NCBI GenBank assembly: GCA_019348335.1
Contig: JAHWJR010000062.1
Span: 1 to 9,314, forward strand
DNA from: Actinomycetota bacterium
Lineage (GTDB): Bacteria; Actinomycetota; Acidimicrobiia; Acidimicrobiales; CADCSY01
DNA length: 9,314 nt
Direction of reading: 5' to 3'
The notes below the pieces were generated by a model, which was not told where the DNA came from, made no database searches, and was given only the letters and a program-made list of their open reading frames with translations. Position numbers and translations under genes: made by a program. Positions 1 through 6,754 of the stretch are shown here, in pieces (the stretch's first letter is position 1; every line of letters begins with the position of its first letter).

Positions 1-752
1 CCGATCAGGATGGCGACGAAGCCCTCCGGGATGGGGCCGATGCGCCCCAGGGCGAAGCCGCCGGGGTCGCCGACCTGGTTCAGGAACTCGACATAGCGCA
101 CGATCTCGTCGACCTCTTCGTCGGTGAACGTCTCCGGGCCGAACACCGGCATCTGGCCCGGCCCGATCCGCATGGCTTCGGCCACCTGGACGGGGGTGGA
201 CTCACCGAGGGCGGGGGCCGTGCGCCCGTAGCTCTGGGCCCCGCCTGCGCCCGTGGCGCTGTGGCAGGCGGCGCAGTTCTGCCGGAACAGCTCACCCCCG
301 AGGGCCAAGTCGGCCTCGTCGGGGTGGATGCGGGGGATCTCGGGGCCCTCCCCCAGCGAGGCGACGTAGGCCACCAGGGCGGTGATCTCCTCGGCGTCGT
401 AGGCGGGAGGCTTGCGGGGGACCTGCTTCTGCGCGCCCACGGCGGCCGGCATGCGCCCCGAGGTCAGGTAGAAGTGAGCCGAGGCGGCGCCGGCGTCGGT
501 GAGCGGCGGGCCGGCCGGGGCGCCGACGCCGTCGACGCCGTGGCAGCTCACGCAACCGGTCTGGTAGAGCCGACGGCCCTCGGCGACCACGGCCGGGTCG
601 TCCAGGGCGTCGAGGTCGACCACGTAGCCGAGGGGGTCGTCCTCGGACTCCTCGGCCGCCCCGGGACCGGCTCCGGCGAGCAGCGCCAGCACGGTGGCCA
701 GCGAGGCGGCGGCGCCGGCGGCCACAACTCGAAGGGTGCGGGCGGCGAGCAT
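1..752 (-). CDS. qcrC: QcrC, diheme cytochrome c subunit of the cytochrome bc1 (bcc) complex, C-terminus cut by window edge
   Basis: About 250 residues are visible. An N-terminal hydrophobic signal or anchor segment (about residues 7-28) is followed by two cytochrome c domains. The heme-binding motifs are CVSCH at 67-71 and CAACH at 160-164, and the likely axial methionines are M101 (in GRMP) and M201 (in GQMP). Two fused cytochrome c domains are the hallmark of actinobacterial QcrC, which passes electrons from the Rieske/cytochrome b complex directly to the aa3 oxidase without a soluble cytochrome c. The last visible residues (GFVAILIG) look like the start of the C-terminal membrane anchor expected in this family, so only some 20-30 residues should be missing. 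The ATG at 752-750 overlaps the ctaE stop by one base (TGATG) and has no clear ribosome binding site, which fits translational coupling. qcrA and qcrB are expected just outside the left edge. Confidence 0.93.
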   Translation of the reverse strand, partial: MLAARTLRVVAAGAAASLATVLALLAGAGPGAAEESEDDPLGYVVDLDALDDPAVVAEGRRLYQTGCVSCHGVDGVGAPAGPPLTDAGAASAHFYLTSGRMPAAVGAQKQVPRKPPAYDAEEITALVAYVASLGEGPEIPRIHPDEADLALGGELFRQNCAACHSATGAGGAQSYGRTAPALGESTPVQVAEAMRIGPGQMPVFGPETFTDEEVDEIVRYVEFLNQVGDPGGFALGRIGPIPEGFVAILI

Positions 753-1342
753 CAACCCAGGAGGTAGATCGTGGCGAACATGCCCACCCACACCACGTCG
801 ACGAAGTGCCAGTAGTACTCGGTGACGGTCAGCCCCTCGTCGAGCGGTGCCCGGGTGCGCCCGGTGCCCACGGCCAGCACCGCCAGCATGAGGCCGAGGC
901 CGCCCAGCACGTGCAGGCCGTGGAAGCCGGTCATCAGGTAGAAGATGGAGCCGTAGGCGTGGCTCGACAGCGAGAACTCGAAGGCGGCGTACTCGAGGGC
1001 CTGGTTGACCAGGAAGATTCCGCCCATGGCCACCGTGATCAACACCCAGCGCACCGCCCGGCGGCGGTCGCCGTGCTCGGCAGCTCGGGTGCCGGCGTGC
1101 ATGGTGAACGACGACGCCAGCAGGACGACGGTGGCGATGCCGGTGCGCAGCGGCTCCAGCTCCACGTCGTCCGGAGGCCAGTGCAGCGAAGACGCCCGCA
1201 GGGCGAACCACCCGGCGAACAGGCCGCTGAAGAACATGAGCTCGGAAGCGAGCCACACCACGGTGCCCACGGCCAGCATGCTCGGCCGGCCCGCGCCCGG
1301 ACCGGCCGACACCTCCGGATCTGCAGCGACCCCCCCCGCCAT
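752..1342 (-). CDS. ctaE: Cytochrome c oxidase subunit III (five-helix actinobacterial type)
   Basis: A 196-residue membrane protein of the heme-copper oxidase subunit III family, a structural subunit of the aa3 oxidase. Five transmembrane helices are visible (about 21-45, 66-86, 93-115, 132-155, 174-195), the short form typical of actinobacteria, which lacks the first two helices of the mitochondrial protein. Family motifs include the segment ELMFFSGLFAGWFALR, GFHGLHVLGGL, and the C-terminal YWHFVDVVW. The open frame continues far upstream to 1924, but that part is antisense to the CtaG gene and does not look like protein. The ATG at 1342-1340 begins just before conserved sequence and has a modest AGGGG upstream. 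ctaE leads directly into qcrC, the usual ctaE-qcrCAB order of the bcc-aa3 supercomplex. Confidence 0.93.
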   Translation of the reverse strand: MAGGVAADPEVSAGPGAGRPSMLAVGTVVWLASELMFFSGLFAGWFALRASSLHWPPDDVELEPLRTGIATVVLLASSFTMHAGTRAAEHGDRRRAVRWVLITVAMGGIFLVNQALEYAAFEFSLSSHAYGSIFYLMTGFHGLHVLGGLGLMLAVLAVGTGRTRAPLDEGLTVTEYYWHFVDVVWVGMFATIYLLG

Positions 1343-1377
1343 GGCGCCCCTGTCTAGTTGATGGCGGGCGCCGGCAC

Positions 1378-1413
1378 CTGACCGGGGGACCGACGGCGGT
1401 AGCGTCGCCGCCA
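1378..1413 (+). promoter_or_regulatory. Leaderless promoter of ctaG
   Basis: A -10 box TAGCGT (1400-1405) stands 7 bases before the ATG, so transcription should begin at or next to the start codon. A weak -35 (CTGACC, 1378-1383) lies 16 bp upstream. No ribosome binding site is present, which agrees with leaderless translation. Confidence 0.55.
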
Positions 1414-2228
1414 TGTCGGCGTGGGCCCCCGACCCCGGGGCAGGGCTGCTGGTCGTGGTGGCGGCCGCCTTGTACGTCGCCGGGGTGCGCCGTTTGGCCC
1501 GCCGAGGCCGGCAATGGTCCCCCGCCCGGACGGCCGCGTTCGTGTCCGGGCTCGCCGTGGTGGTCGTGGCCACCCAGTCCGGCCTCGCCGCCGGCGAGGC
1601 CACGCGGTTCAGCCTCCACACCGCCCAGCACGTGCTGCTGGGCATGGTGGCTCCTGCCCTGTTCGCCCTGGGCGCCCCCGTCACCCTGGCGCTCCAGGCG
1701 TCGTCACGGGCCGGCCAGACCGCCCTCCTCGGCGTGCTCCACAGCCGGGCGTTGACCGTGTTGACCCACCCGGTGGCCGCCTGGGTGGTGTTCGGCGGGT
1801 CGCTGGTGGCGCTGTACTTCAGCCCCCTGTTCGAGCTCTCCCTGCGCAACGAGGCGGTCCACGCCGCCGTCCACCTCCAGTTCGTGGCCGCCGGCGGGCT
1901 GTTCTGCTGGACCGCGGTGGGCACCGATCCGGGCCGTTGGCGGATGCCCCACGGGGCTCGCCTGCTGTTCGTGGTGCTCGCGGTCCCCGTCCACGCCGTG
2001 ATCGGGCTGGCGCTGATGGGCAGCGTCGAGGTCCTCGCCGCCGGCGTCTACGGCGCCGGGCCCGAGGCCCTGGCCGACCAGCGGTTGGGGGCGGGCATCC
2101 TGTGGGCCACCGGCGACCTGTTCGGGGTGGCCCTGGCCGGCGTGGTGCTGGCGCAGTGGATGGGCCACGAGGAGCGGGTCGCCCGGCGCAACGACCGGCT
2201 CCTCGACGCCGCTCGTCCTGCCCGGTGA
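1413..2228 (+). CDS. ctaG: CtaG/Caa3-type cytochrome c oxidase assembly membrane protein
   Basis: A 271-residue polytopic membrane protein, with about seven hydrophobic segments, of the Caa3_CtaG family. Members are linked to assembly of the oxidase copper centre. Visible family features are a histidine pair in a membrane helix (HTAQH, about residues 69-73, followed by a GMVAPALFALG stretch), a second histidine region (HAAVHLQF, near 150) leading into a helix with LFCW, and a late ADQRLGAGILWATGD segment. The ATG at 1413 lies 7 bases after a TAGCGT -10 box, so the mRNA is probably leaderless. It diverges from ctaE across a 70-bp gap, which supports a role in the same oxidase. Its stop overlaps the start of the downstream thiolase gene. 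The family is clear; the exact role in copper delivery is inferred from homologues. This is not the mitochondrial-type Cox11 that shares the ctaG name. Confidence 0.85.
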   Translation: MSAWAPDPGAGLLVVVAAALYVAGVRRLARRGRQWSPARTAAFVSGLAVVVVATQSGLAAGEATRFSLHTAQHVLLGMVAPALFALGAPVTLALQASSRAGQTALLGVLHSRALTVLTHPVAAWVVFGGSLVALYFSPLFELSLRNEAVHAAVHLQFVAAGGLFCWTAVGTDPGRWRMPHGARLLFVVLAVPVHAVIGLALMGSVEVLAAGVYGAGPEALADQRLGAGILWATGDLFGVALAGVVLAQWMGHEERVARRNDRLLDAARPAR

Positions 2229-3406
2229 CCGGCGCCGTCATCGTCGACGCCGTGCGCACTCCGCTCGGCCTGCGCAACGGGGCGCTCTCCGGCTGGCACC
2301 CGGTCGACCTGCTCGCCGAGGTCCTGGGCGCCCTGGTCGCCCGCACCTCGCTCGACCCCGCCGCCGTGGACGACGTGGTGATGGGCTGCGCCACCCCGGT
2401 CGGCGAGCAGGGGCTGAACCTCGGGCGGAGCGCGGTGCTGGCGGCGGGCTGGCCCGAGTCGGTGCCGGCCACCACCGTCGACCGCCAGGGCGCCAGCTCG
2501 CTGCAGGCGGTGGCCTTCGCCGCCCAGGGGATCGCCGCTGGGGCCTACGACGTCGCCGTCGCCGGCGGGGTCGAGGTGATGAGCACCACGCCGCCGGGGT
2601 CGTGGACCCCTCCGGGCAGCCGCCCGTTCAGCCCCCGCCTGGCCGAGCGCTACGCCGGCGCCGGGGGGCTCGTCCCGCCCGGGGTCGCCGCCGAGGCGAT
2701 CGCCGAGCGCTGGGGCCTGGATCGGGAGGCGCTCGACCGCTACGCCGCCGAGAGCCGCCGGCGGGCTCGGGAAGCGGCCGGGGCGGGGCGCTTCCGGGCG
2801 GAGGTGGTGCCGGTGCCCGGCCGGCGCTGGGACCGCGAGCGCCAGCTGGCCGTCGACCTGGCTGCGGAGGTGGTCGCCGACGAGGGCCCGCAGCGGCCGG
2901 AGCAGGACCTCTCCCGCTGCAAGCCCACCTTCCGCCCCGGGGGCCGGGTCACCGCCGGCAACTCCGGGCCCATCGCCGACGGCGCGGCGGCCGTGCTCGT
3001 GGTCGCCGAGGAGCGGGTGGAGGCGCTCGGCCTGCGGCCCCGGGCGCGGGTGCGCAGCGTCGGGGTGGCCGGCGTCGACCCCCTGACCATGCTCACCGGC
3101 GCCGCGCCCGCCACCTCGGCGGCGCTGGCACGGGCCGGGCTCACCGTCGCCGAGGTCGACCGGTTCGAGGTGGACGAGTGCTTCGCCCCGGTCGCCCTGG
3201 CGTGGCTGGCCGAGCACGGGGCCGACCCCGGCAGGGTCAACCCCAACGGTGGCGCCATCGCCCTCGGCCACCCGCCCGGGTGCTCCGGGGCCCGGTTGCT
3301 CACCTCCCTGGTGCACGAGCTGGAGCGCTCAGGCGGGCGCTTCGGCCTGGTGGCGACCGCCGGCGTCGGCGGCGTGGCCACCGCCATGATCCTCGAGCGC
3401 ACCTGA
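2225..3406 (+). CDS. Thiolase-superfamily protein lacking both catalytic cysteines
   Basis: 393 residues, the normal length of a biosynthetic or degradative thiolase (acetyl-CoA acyltransferase), with a complete fold. Visible motifs are VDAVRTP at the N-terminus, GEQGLNLGR, VDRQGASSLQAV, the TAGNSGPIADGAA loop, DECFAPV (in place of NEAFAPV) and NGGAIALGHPPG with the catalytic-type His349. The nucleophilic cysteine is missing: the conserved VDRQC reads VDRQG, giving Gly89 (codon GGC). The second catalytic cysteine, in the usual TMCxGG near the C-terminus, is also Gly (about residue 380, in VATAGVGG, codon GGC). Each is one base away from TGC. Ordinary claisen or thiolytic chemistry therefore looks impossible, and the protein may be a CoA-binding or scaffold homologue, or may catalyse something else. 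The GTG start overlaps the ctaG stop by 4 bp (GTGA), so translation is probably coupled to ctaG. The open frame extends upstream across ctaG, but that part is a GC shadow. Confidence 0.88.
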   Translation: MTGAVIVDAVRTPLGLRNGALSGWHPVDLLAEVLGALVARTSLDPAAVDDVVMGCATPVGEQGLNLGRSAVLAAGWPESVPATTVDRQGASSLQAVAFAAQGIAAGAYDVAVAGGVEVMSTTPPGSWTPPGSRPFSPRLAERYAGAGGLVPPGVAAEAIAERWGLDREALDRYAAESRRRAREAAGAGRFRAEVVPVPGRRWDRERQLAVDLAAEVVADEGPQRPEQDLSRCKPTFRPGGRVTAGNSGPIADGAAAVLVVAEERVEALGLRPRARVRSVGVAGVDPLTMLTGAAPATSAALARAGLTVAEVDRFEVDECFAPVALAWLAEHGADPGRVNPNGGAIALGHPPGCSGARLLTSLVHELERSGGRFGLVATAGVGGVATAMILERT

Positions 3407-3436
3407 CGCACGGGGGCCCGAGCCTCGCCCGGAGCG

Positions 3437-4240
3437 CTACTGAGTGCGGCGGTAGCGGCGCACGGCCAGCGGGGCGAACAGGGCGAGCAGGCCCAGGCTC
3501 CAGGCCAGCGACTCGAGCACCGGACGTCCGACCGGGCCTCCGAGCATCAGGGCACGCACGGCATCGACGGTGACGGTGACCGGCTGGTTGCCGGCGAAGG
3601 CCTGGAGCCAGCCCGGCATGGTCTCGAGGGGAACGAAGGCCGACGAGGCGAACACCAGCGGGAACAGCAGCGGGAAGGCGGTCGCCTGGGCCGTCTCGGC
3701 GTTGGCGGCGCTCAGGCCGACGAGGGCGAAGCCCCACGAGAGGGCATAGCCGAACAGCAGCAGCAGAACGATCCCGACGAGGAACGACCCCGGGCCGGTG
3801 TGCACCCTGAAGCCGACCAGGAAGCCCACCGCCGCCATCAGCGACACCACGAACACGTTGCGGATCAGGTCGGCGGTGGTGCGCCCGCCCAGCACCGCCG
3901 ACGATGCCATGGGCAGCGAACGGAAGCGCTCGATCAGGCCCTTGCGAAGGTCCTCGGCCAGCCCCACCCCGGTTCCGATGGCGCCGAAGGCCACCGTCTG
4001 CACGAAGATCCCGGGCAGCAGGTAGTCGACGTAGGACCCCGTCGGGGTGGCGATCGCCCCGCCGAACACGTAGCGAAAGATCAGCACGAACATGATCGGC
4101 TGGATGGTGGAGAACACGACCAGCTGCGGAAGGCGCACGTAGGTGAGCAGGTTCCGCCCGGTGATGGCCAGCGTGTCGGACACCATCCATCCCAGGCGGC
4201 TGCGGCCGGGGGCCCGGGTCGGGGCGGCGGCGCTCGTCAC
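3437..4240 (-). CDS. ABC-2 type exporter permease (DrrB-like)
   Basis: A 267-residue integral membrane protein of the ABC-2 family, with about six helices after a 35-residue cytoplasmic N-terminus. The best family marks are LTYVRLPQLVVFSTIQPIMF at the first helix, the cytoplasmic loop GLAEDLRKGLIERFRSLPM that contacts the ATPase, and FVPLETMPGWLQAFAGNQPV before the last helix; all are typical of DrrB-like drug or lipid exporters. The GTG start at 4240-4238 overlaps the ATPase stop by 4 bp, and a GGAGG ribosome binding site sits 6 bases upstream (4247-4251, inside the ATPase gene). It forms the membrane half of a transporter with the preceding ATPase. The substrate cannot be told from sequence; relatives export antibiotics, glycolipids or other hydrophobic compounds. 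The open frame reaches 4708, but the upstream part is antiparallel shadow of the ATPase. Confidence 0.9.
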   Translation of the reverse strand: MTSAAAPTRAPGRSRLGWMVSDTLAITGRNLLTYVRLPQLVVFSTIQPIMFVLIFRYVFGGAIATPTGSYVDYLLPGIFVQTVAFGAIGTGVGLAEDLRKGLIERFRSLPMASSAVLGGRTTADLIRNVFVVSLMAAVGFLVGFRVHTGPGSFLVGIVLLLLFGYALSWGFALVGLSAANAETAQATAFPLLFPLVFASSAFVPLETMPGWLQAFAGNQPVTVTVDAVRALMLGGPVGRPVLESLAWSLGLLALFAPLAVRRYRRTQ

Positions 4241-5232
4241 CGCCTGCCTCCGGTGCGCACCAGCTCCTCGGAGCCGTCGGGTGGGGCCTGCTCGGGGGCG
4301 GCGGGACGGCCGGTGAGGGAGAGGAACACGTCGTCGAGGCTGGGCTCGCGCAGCGAGAGGGTGGACGGCGCCAGGCCCACCGCATCGACGGCCCGCAGAG
4401 CCTCGATGACGGTGCCGGGGCCGTCGTGGGCCGAGAGCTCCACGGTGGCGCCCTCGACGGCCGGAGGCGAGGCCGACAACGGCGCCAGCACGCCGGCGGC
4501 CCGCCGGCCCGCATCGGGCGAGTCGAAGCTCATGACCACCACCGTGGGCGCCACCCCGGCCTTGAGCTCGTCGGAGGTCCCCTCGGCGATGACCCGTCCT
4601 CCGTCGACCACGGCGATGCGGTCGGCGAGGTGGTCGGCCTCCTCCAGGTACTGGGTGGTGAGCAGCACCGTGGTCCCCTCTTCCACCAGCTCGCCGATGA
4701 GCCCCCACAGGTCTCTGCGGCTGTGGAGGTCGAGCCCGGTCGTGGGCTCGTCGAGGAACAGCACGGGGGGACGGTGGACCAGGGCGGCGGCGAGGTCGAG
4801 ACGGCGGCGCATGCCCCCCGAGTAGGTCCGTGCCGGGCGGTCGCCGGCGTCGGCCAGGTCGAAGCGGTCGAGCAGGGCCGCCGACCGCTCGGCAGCCACC
4901 GCTCGACCGAGGTGGGTGAGGCGCCCGATCAGGCGCAGGTTCTCCCGGCCGGTCAGGTTCTCGTCGACCGCGGCGTACTGGCCGGCGAGGCCGATCTGCG
5001 ACCGCACCTGGGCCGACTGGCGCACCACGTCGTAGCCCAGCACCGTGGCCCGGCCCCGGTCGGGACGGGTGATGGTGGTGAGCACCCGCACCGCGGTGGT
5101 CTTGCCCGCCCCGTTGGGGCCGAGCAGGGCGAACACCGTGCCGGGTCGGACCTCGAGGTCGATCCCGTCGAGGGCGACCACGTCGCCGTAGCGCTTCTCC
5201 ACGTTCTCCAGGACGACGGCGGGTGCGCTCAC
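4237..5232 (-). CDS. ABC exporter ATP-binding protein (DrrA-like)
   Basis: A 331-residue ATPase. Walker A is GPNGAGKT (38-45), the Q-loop glutamine lies near 85, the signature is YSGGM (137-141) and Walker B is VLFLDEP (157-163). The H-switch position is Gln194 in LLTTQYLEEAD, a substitution normal in the DrrA subfamily. A C-terminal domain of about 100 residues follows the nucleotide-binding domain; it contains the EPSLDDVFLSLTG motif that DrrA-type proteins use for assembly with DrrB. A GTG start at 5232-5230 is preferred over the upstream ATG at 5268, because GTG lies 7 bases downstream of a TAGAGT -10 box that has a TTGGCA -35 at 17-bp spacing, and the homology begins just after it. It is co-transcribed with the overlapping permease and diverges from a MarR regulator, the likely controller of the pair. 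Confidence 0.92.
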   Translation of the reverse strand: MSAPAVVLENVEKRYGDVVALDGIDLEVRPGTVFALLGPNGAGKTTAVRVLTTITRPDRGRATVLGYDVVRQSAQVRSQIGLAGQYAAVDENLTGRENLRLIGRLTHLGRAVAAERSAALLDRFDLADAGDRPARTYSGGMRRRLDLAAALVHRPPVLFLDEPTTGLDLHSRRDLWGLIGELVEEGTTVLLTTQYLEEADHLADRIAVVDGGRVIAEGTSDELKAGVAPTVVVMSFDSPDAGRRAAGVLAPLSASPPAVEGATVELSAHDGPGTVIEALRAVDAVGLAPSTLSLREPSLDDVFLSLTGRPAAPEQAPPDGSEELVRTGGRR

Positions 5233-5268
5233 CGCGCGTACTCTAGCGATGCAGTTGAGGATTGCCAA
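5230..5268 (-). promoter_or_regulatory. Leaderless promoter of the ABC exporter operon
   Basis: On the minus strand, a -35 box TTGGCA (5268-5263) and a -10 box TAGAGT (5245-5240) are separated by 17 bp, and the GTG start codon follows the -10 after 7 bases. This is the best-formed sigma-70-type promoter in the window and it fixes the start of the ATPase at 5232. Confidence 0.7.
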
Positions 5269-5278
5269 AGGTTTACCA
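5263..5278. promoter_or_regulatory. Candidate MarR operator
   Basis: TGCCAAAGGTTTACCA fits the imperfect palindrome TGnnAAAnnTTTnnCA, a 16-bp site of the size bound by MarR dimers. It covers the -35 box of the exporter promoter and lies about 22 bp upstream of the marR -10, so a bound regulator could block the exporter and possibly its own gene. A wider ATTGC...GCAAT pair (5261-5265, 5282-5286) and a GTTGAGG direct repeat (5254-5260, 5288-5294) flank it. Binding is inferred from position and symmetry only. Confidence 0.45.
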
Positions 5279-5300
5279 CCAGCAATGGTTGAGGTCGGCC

Positions 5301-5313
5301 TACGATTGGCCCA
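5301..5313 (+). promoter_or_regulatory. Leaderless -10 box of the marR-ku transcript
   Basis: TACGAT (5301-5306) lies 6 bases before the ATG at 5313. No convincing -35 is seen at 16-18 bp spacing. The box faces away from the exporter promoter, whose -35 begins about 32 bp to the left. Confidence 0.55.
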
Positions 5314-5771
5314 TGGCGTCCACCGCCGCCCGGGAGGCGTGGTTGTGCATCGTCCGGCTGTTCACCAGCCAGGACAACACCCGGCGCTTCCTCGACGTGG
5401 CGACCGAGCTCGACCTGACGCCCAGCACGCTGCGCTTCCTGCTGGTCCTGAGCACGGGCGAGGACCGCCCGATGCGGGCCCTGGCCGAGGACTGGCACTG
5501 CGACCCGTCGTGGGTCACCTCCATCGTCGACCAACTGGAGCAGAGGGGCTTCGCCGAGCGGCACGTCGACGCCTCCGACCGCCGGGCCAAGCGGGTGGGG
5601 CTCACCCCGGCCGGGGAAGAGGCGCGCGATCGGGCCCTGGTCCTGTTGTCGGAGCCGCCCCCCGCCATCGCCTCGCTCTCGCCCGACGACCAGCGAGCGC
5701 TGCGGGACGTGTTGCGCAAGGCGGCGGTTGGTGGGGCCGGCGGCGATGGCTGCGGCGGCATGGAGGGGTAG
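5313..5771 (+). CDS. MarR-family winged-helix transcriptional regulator
   Basis: 152 residues, the usual MarR length. The core is a helix-turn-helix (about 35-75, with RALAEDWHCDPSWVTSIVD as the recognition part), a following LEQRGFAERH segment, and the diagnostic wing with DASDRRAKRVGLTPAG (about 85-100). MarR proteins are dimeric DNA-binding repressors that usually respond to small aromatic or toxic ligands and often control a divergent exporter, as the arrangement here suggests. The frame is open from an ATG at 5262, but the ATG at 5313 is preferred: it sits 6 bases after a TACGAT -10 box, and the residues before it do not look like MarR. The stop codon (5769-5771) overlaps the ribosome binding site of ku, so both are likely on one transcript. 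The ligand is unknown. Confidence 0.9.
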   Translation: MASTAAREAWLCIVRLFTSQDNTRRFLDVATELDLTPSTLRFLLVLSTGEDRPMRALAEDWHCDPSWVTSIVDQLEQRGFAERHVDASDRRAKRVGLTPAGEEARDRALVLLSEPPPAIASLSPDDQRALRDVLRKAAVGGAGGDGCGGMEG

Positions 5772-5775
5772 GAGG
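5770..5775 (+). promoter_or_regulatory. Strong ribosome binding site of ku
   Basis: AGGAGG, 6 bases before the ku ATG, overlaps the last two bases of the marR stop codon. It is the clearest Shine-Dalgarno in the window and shows that ku is an internal, leadered gene of a marR-ku transcript rather than leaderless like its neighbours. Confidence 0.8.
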
Positions 5776-5781
5776 AGCACC

Positions 5782-6726
5782 ATGGCGAGAGCGATCTGGA
5801 GCGGGTCCATCAGCTTCGGCCTGGTCAACGTGCCGGTGAAGCTGTTCTCCGCCACCGAGCAGAAGGACGTGAGCTTCCACCAGTTCCAGGAGGGCACCGG
5901 CCAGCGCATCCGCTACCGGCGGGTGGCCGAGGAGTCGGGCGAAGAGGTCGACTACGCCGACATCGTGAAGGGCTACGAGGTGGAGAAGGGCCGCCACGTG
6001 CTGGTCACGCCCGAGGAGCTCGAGAGCGTGGACCCGGGTCGCACCCGGACCATCGAGATCGAGGACTTCGTCGACCTGGCCGAGATCGACCCCATCTACT
6101 ACGAGAAGAGCTACTACCTCGCTCCGGCCGAGGGGGCAGGCGCCGAGAAGCCCTACGCCCTGCTGCTGCGGGGCATGGAGGAGTCGGGGAAGGTGGCCAT
6201 CGGGCGGTTCGTGCTGCGGACCAAGCAGTACCTCGCCGCCATCCGGCCCGCCGCCGGCGTGCTCGTGCTCGAGACCATGTACTTCGCCGACGAGGTGCGC
6301 GATCCCAGCGTCGACGTCGACGGCGTGCCCGTGGACGGCGTCGAGCTCAGCGAGCGCGAGCGGGCCATCGCCGGCCAGCTGATCGAGTCGCTCAGCAGCG
6401 CCTGGGAGCCCGAGCGCTATGCCGACACGTATCGCCAGCGCGTGCTCGAGCTGATCGAGCGCAAGGCCGAGGGCGAGGACGTGGTCACCGAACCGGCCCG
6501 GGCCGACGAGGGTGAGGTCGTCGACCTCATGGCCGCTCTGGAGGCGAGCGTGGCGGCTGCCCGCCAGGGGCGCGATCGGTCGCGGTCCACCGAGCGCAAC
6601 TGGGACGAGCTGTCGCGCGACGAGCTCTACGACGAGGCCCAGCGGCGGGACATCCCGGGGCGGTCGTCGATGACCAAGCAGGAGCTGGTCGAGGCCCTGG
6701 GCGAAGGCCTGGGCGAGGCTTCCTGA
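5782..6726 (+). CDS. ku: Bacterial Ku protein (non-homologous end joining), with C-terminal SAP/Rho-N-like extension
   Basis: 314 residues. Bacterial Ku forms a homodimeric ring that binds DNA ends and recruits ligase LigD. The start is diagnostic (ARAIWSGSISFGLVNVPVKL), followed by typical core features: the segment with YYEKSYYLAPAEG, KPYALLLRGMEESGKVAIGR, FVLRTKQYLAAIRP and an FADEVR region. After the core and helical region (to about 255) comes a basic linker with RQGRDRSRSTER. The last 40 or so residues contain LSRDELYDEAQRRDIPGRSS and MTKQELVEAL, which resemble the small helical SAP or Rho N-terminal DNA-binding fold seen at the end of several actinobacterial Ku proteins. The ATG at 5782 has a perfect AGGAGG 6 bases upstream, so the start is secure. 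No ligD is in the window. ku lies 10 bp after the MarR gene and converges on recQ. Confidence 0.95.
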   Translation: MARAIWSGSISFGLVNVPVKLFSATEQKDVSFHQFQEGTGQRIRYRRVAEESGEEVDYADIVKGYEVEKGRHVLVTPEELESVDPGRTRTIEIEDFVDLAEIDPIYYEKSYYLAPAEGAGAEKPYALLLRGMEESGKVAIGRFVLRTKQYLAAIRPAAGVLVLETMYFADEVRDPSVDVDGVPVDGVELSERERAIAGQLIESLSSAWEPERYADTYRQRVLELIERKAEGEDVVTEPARADEGEVVDLMAALEASVAAARQGRDRSRSTERNWDELSRDELYDEAQRRDIPGRSSMTKQELVEALGEGLGEAS

Positions 6727-6754
6727 GGCGGCAGGCCGCGGTCAGCAGCGAGGG

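Noticed and set aside
1343..1924. N-terminal extension of subunit III of about 194 residues
   Set aside because: It is antisense to ctaG, resembles no oxidase sequence, and the family length is about 200 residues from the ATG at 1342.
1421..2224. Long plus-strand open frame upstream of and in frame with the thiolase, which could suggest a fusion protein
   Set aside because: It lies over ctaG in another frame, is dominated by Arg, Gly and Pro as expected of a GC shadow, and has no thiolase or other domain features; ctaG in the overlapping frame is clearly real.
2048..3316. 422-codon minus-strand open frame antisense to the thiolase
   Set aside because: Composition is typical of a high-GC antisense shadow (Gly, Arg, Ala, Pro, His rich) and no motifs are recognisable, while the plus strand encodes a full thiolase fold.
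4194..4194. Gln instead of His at the H-switch of the ABC ATPase (residue 194) as a sign of an inactive ATPase
   Set aside because: LLTTQYLEEAD is the normal form in DrrA-type ATPases, so the residue is expected; the coordinate given is only a placeholder, the codon lies near 4651-4653.
6728..6739. Small hairpin GCGG-CAGG-CCGC between ku and recQ as a terminator
   Set aside because: Only a 4-bp stem and no T-tract; in sequence this GC-rich such stems arise by chance.
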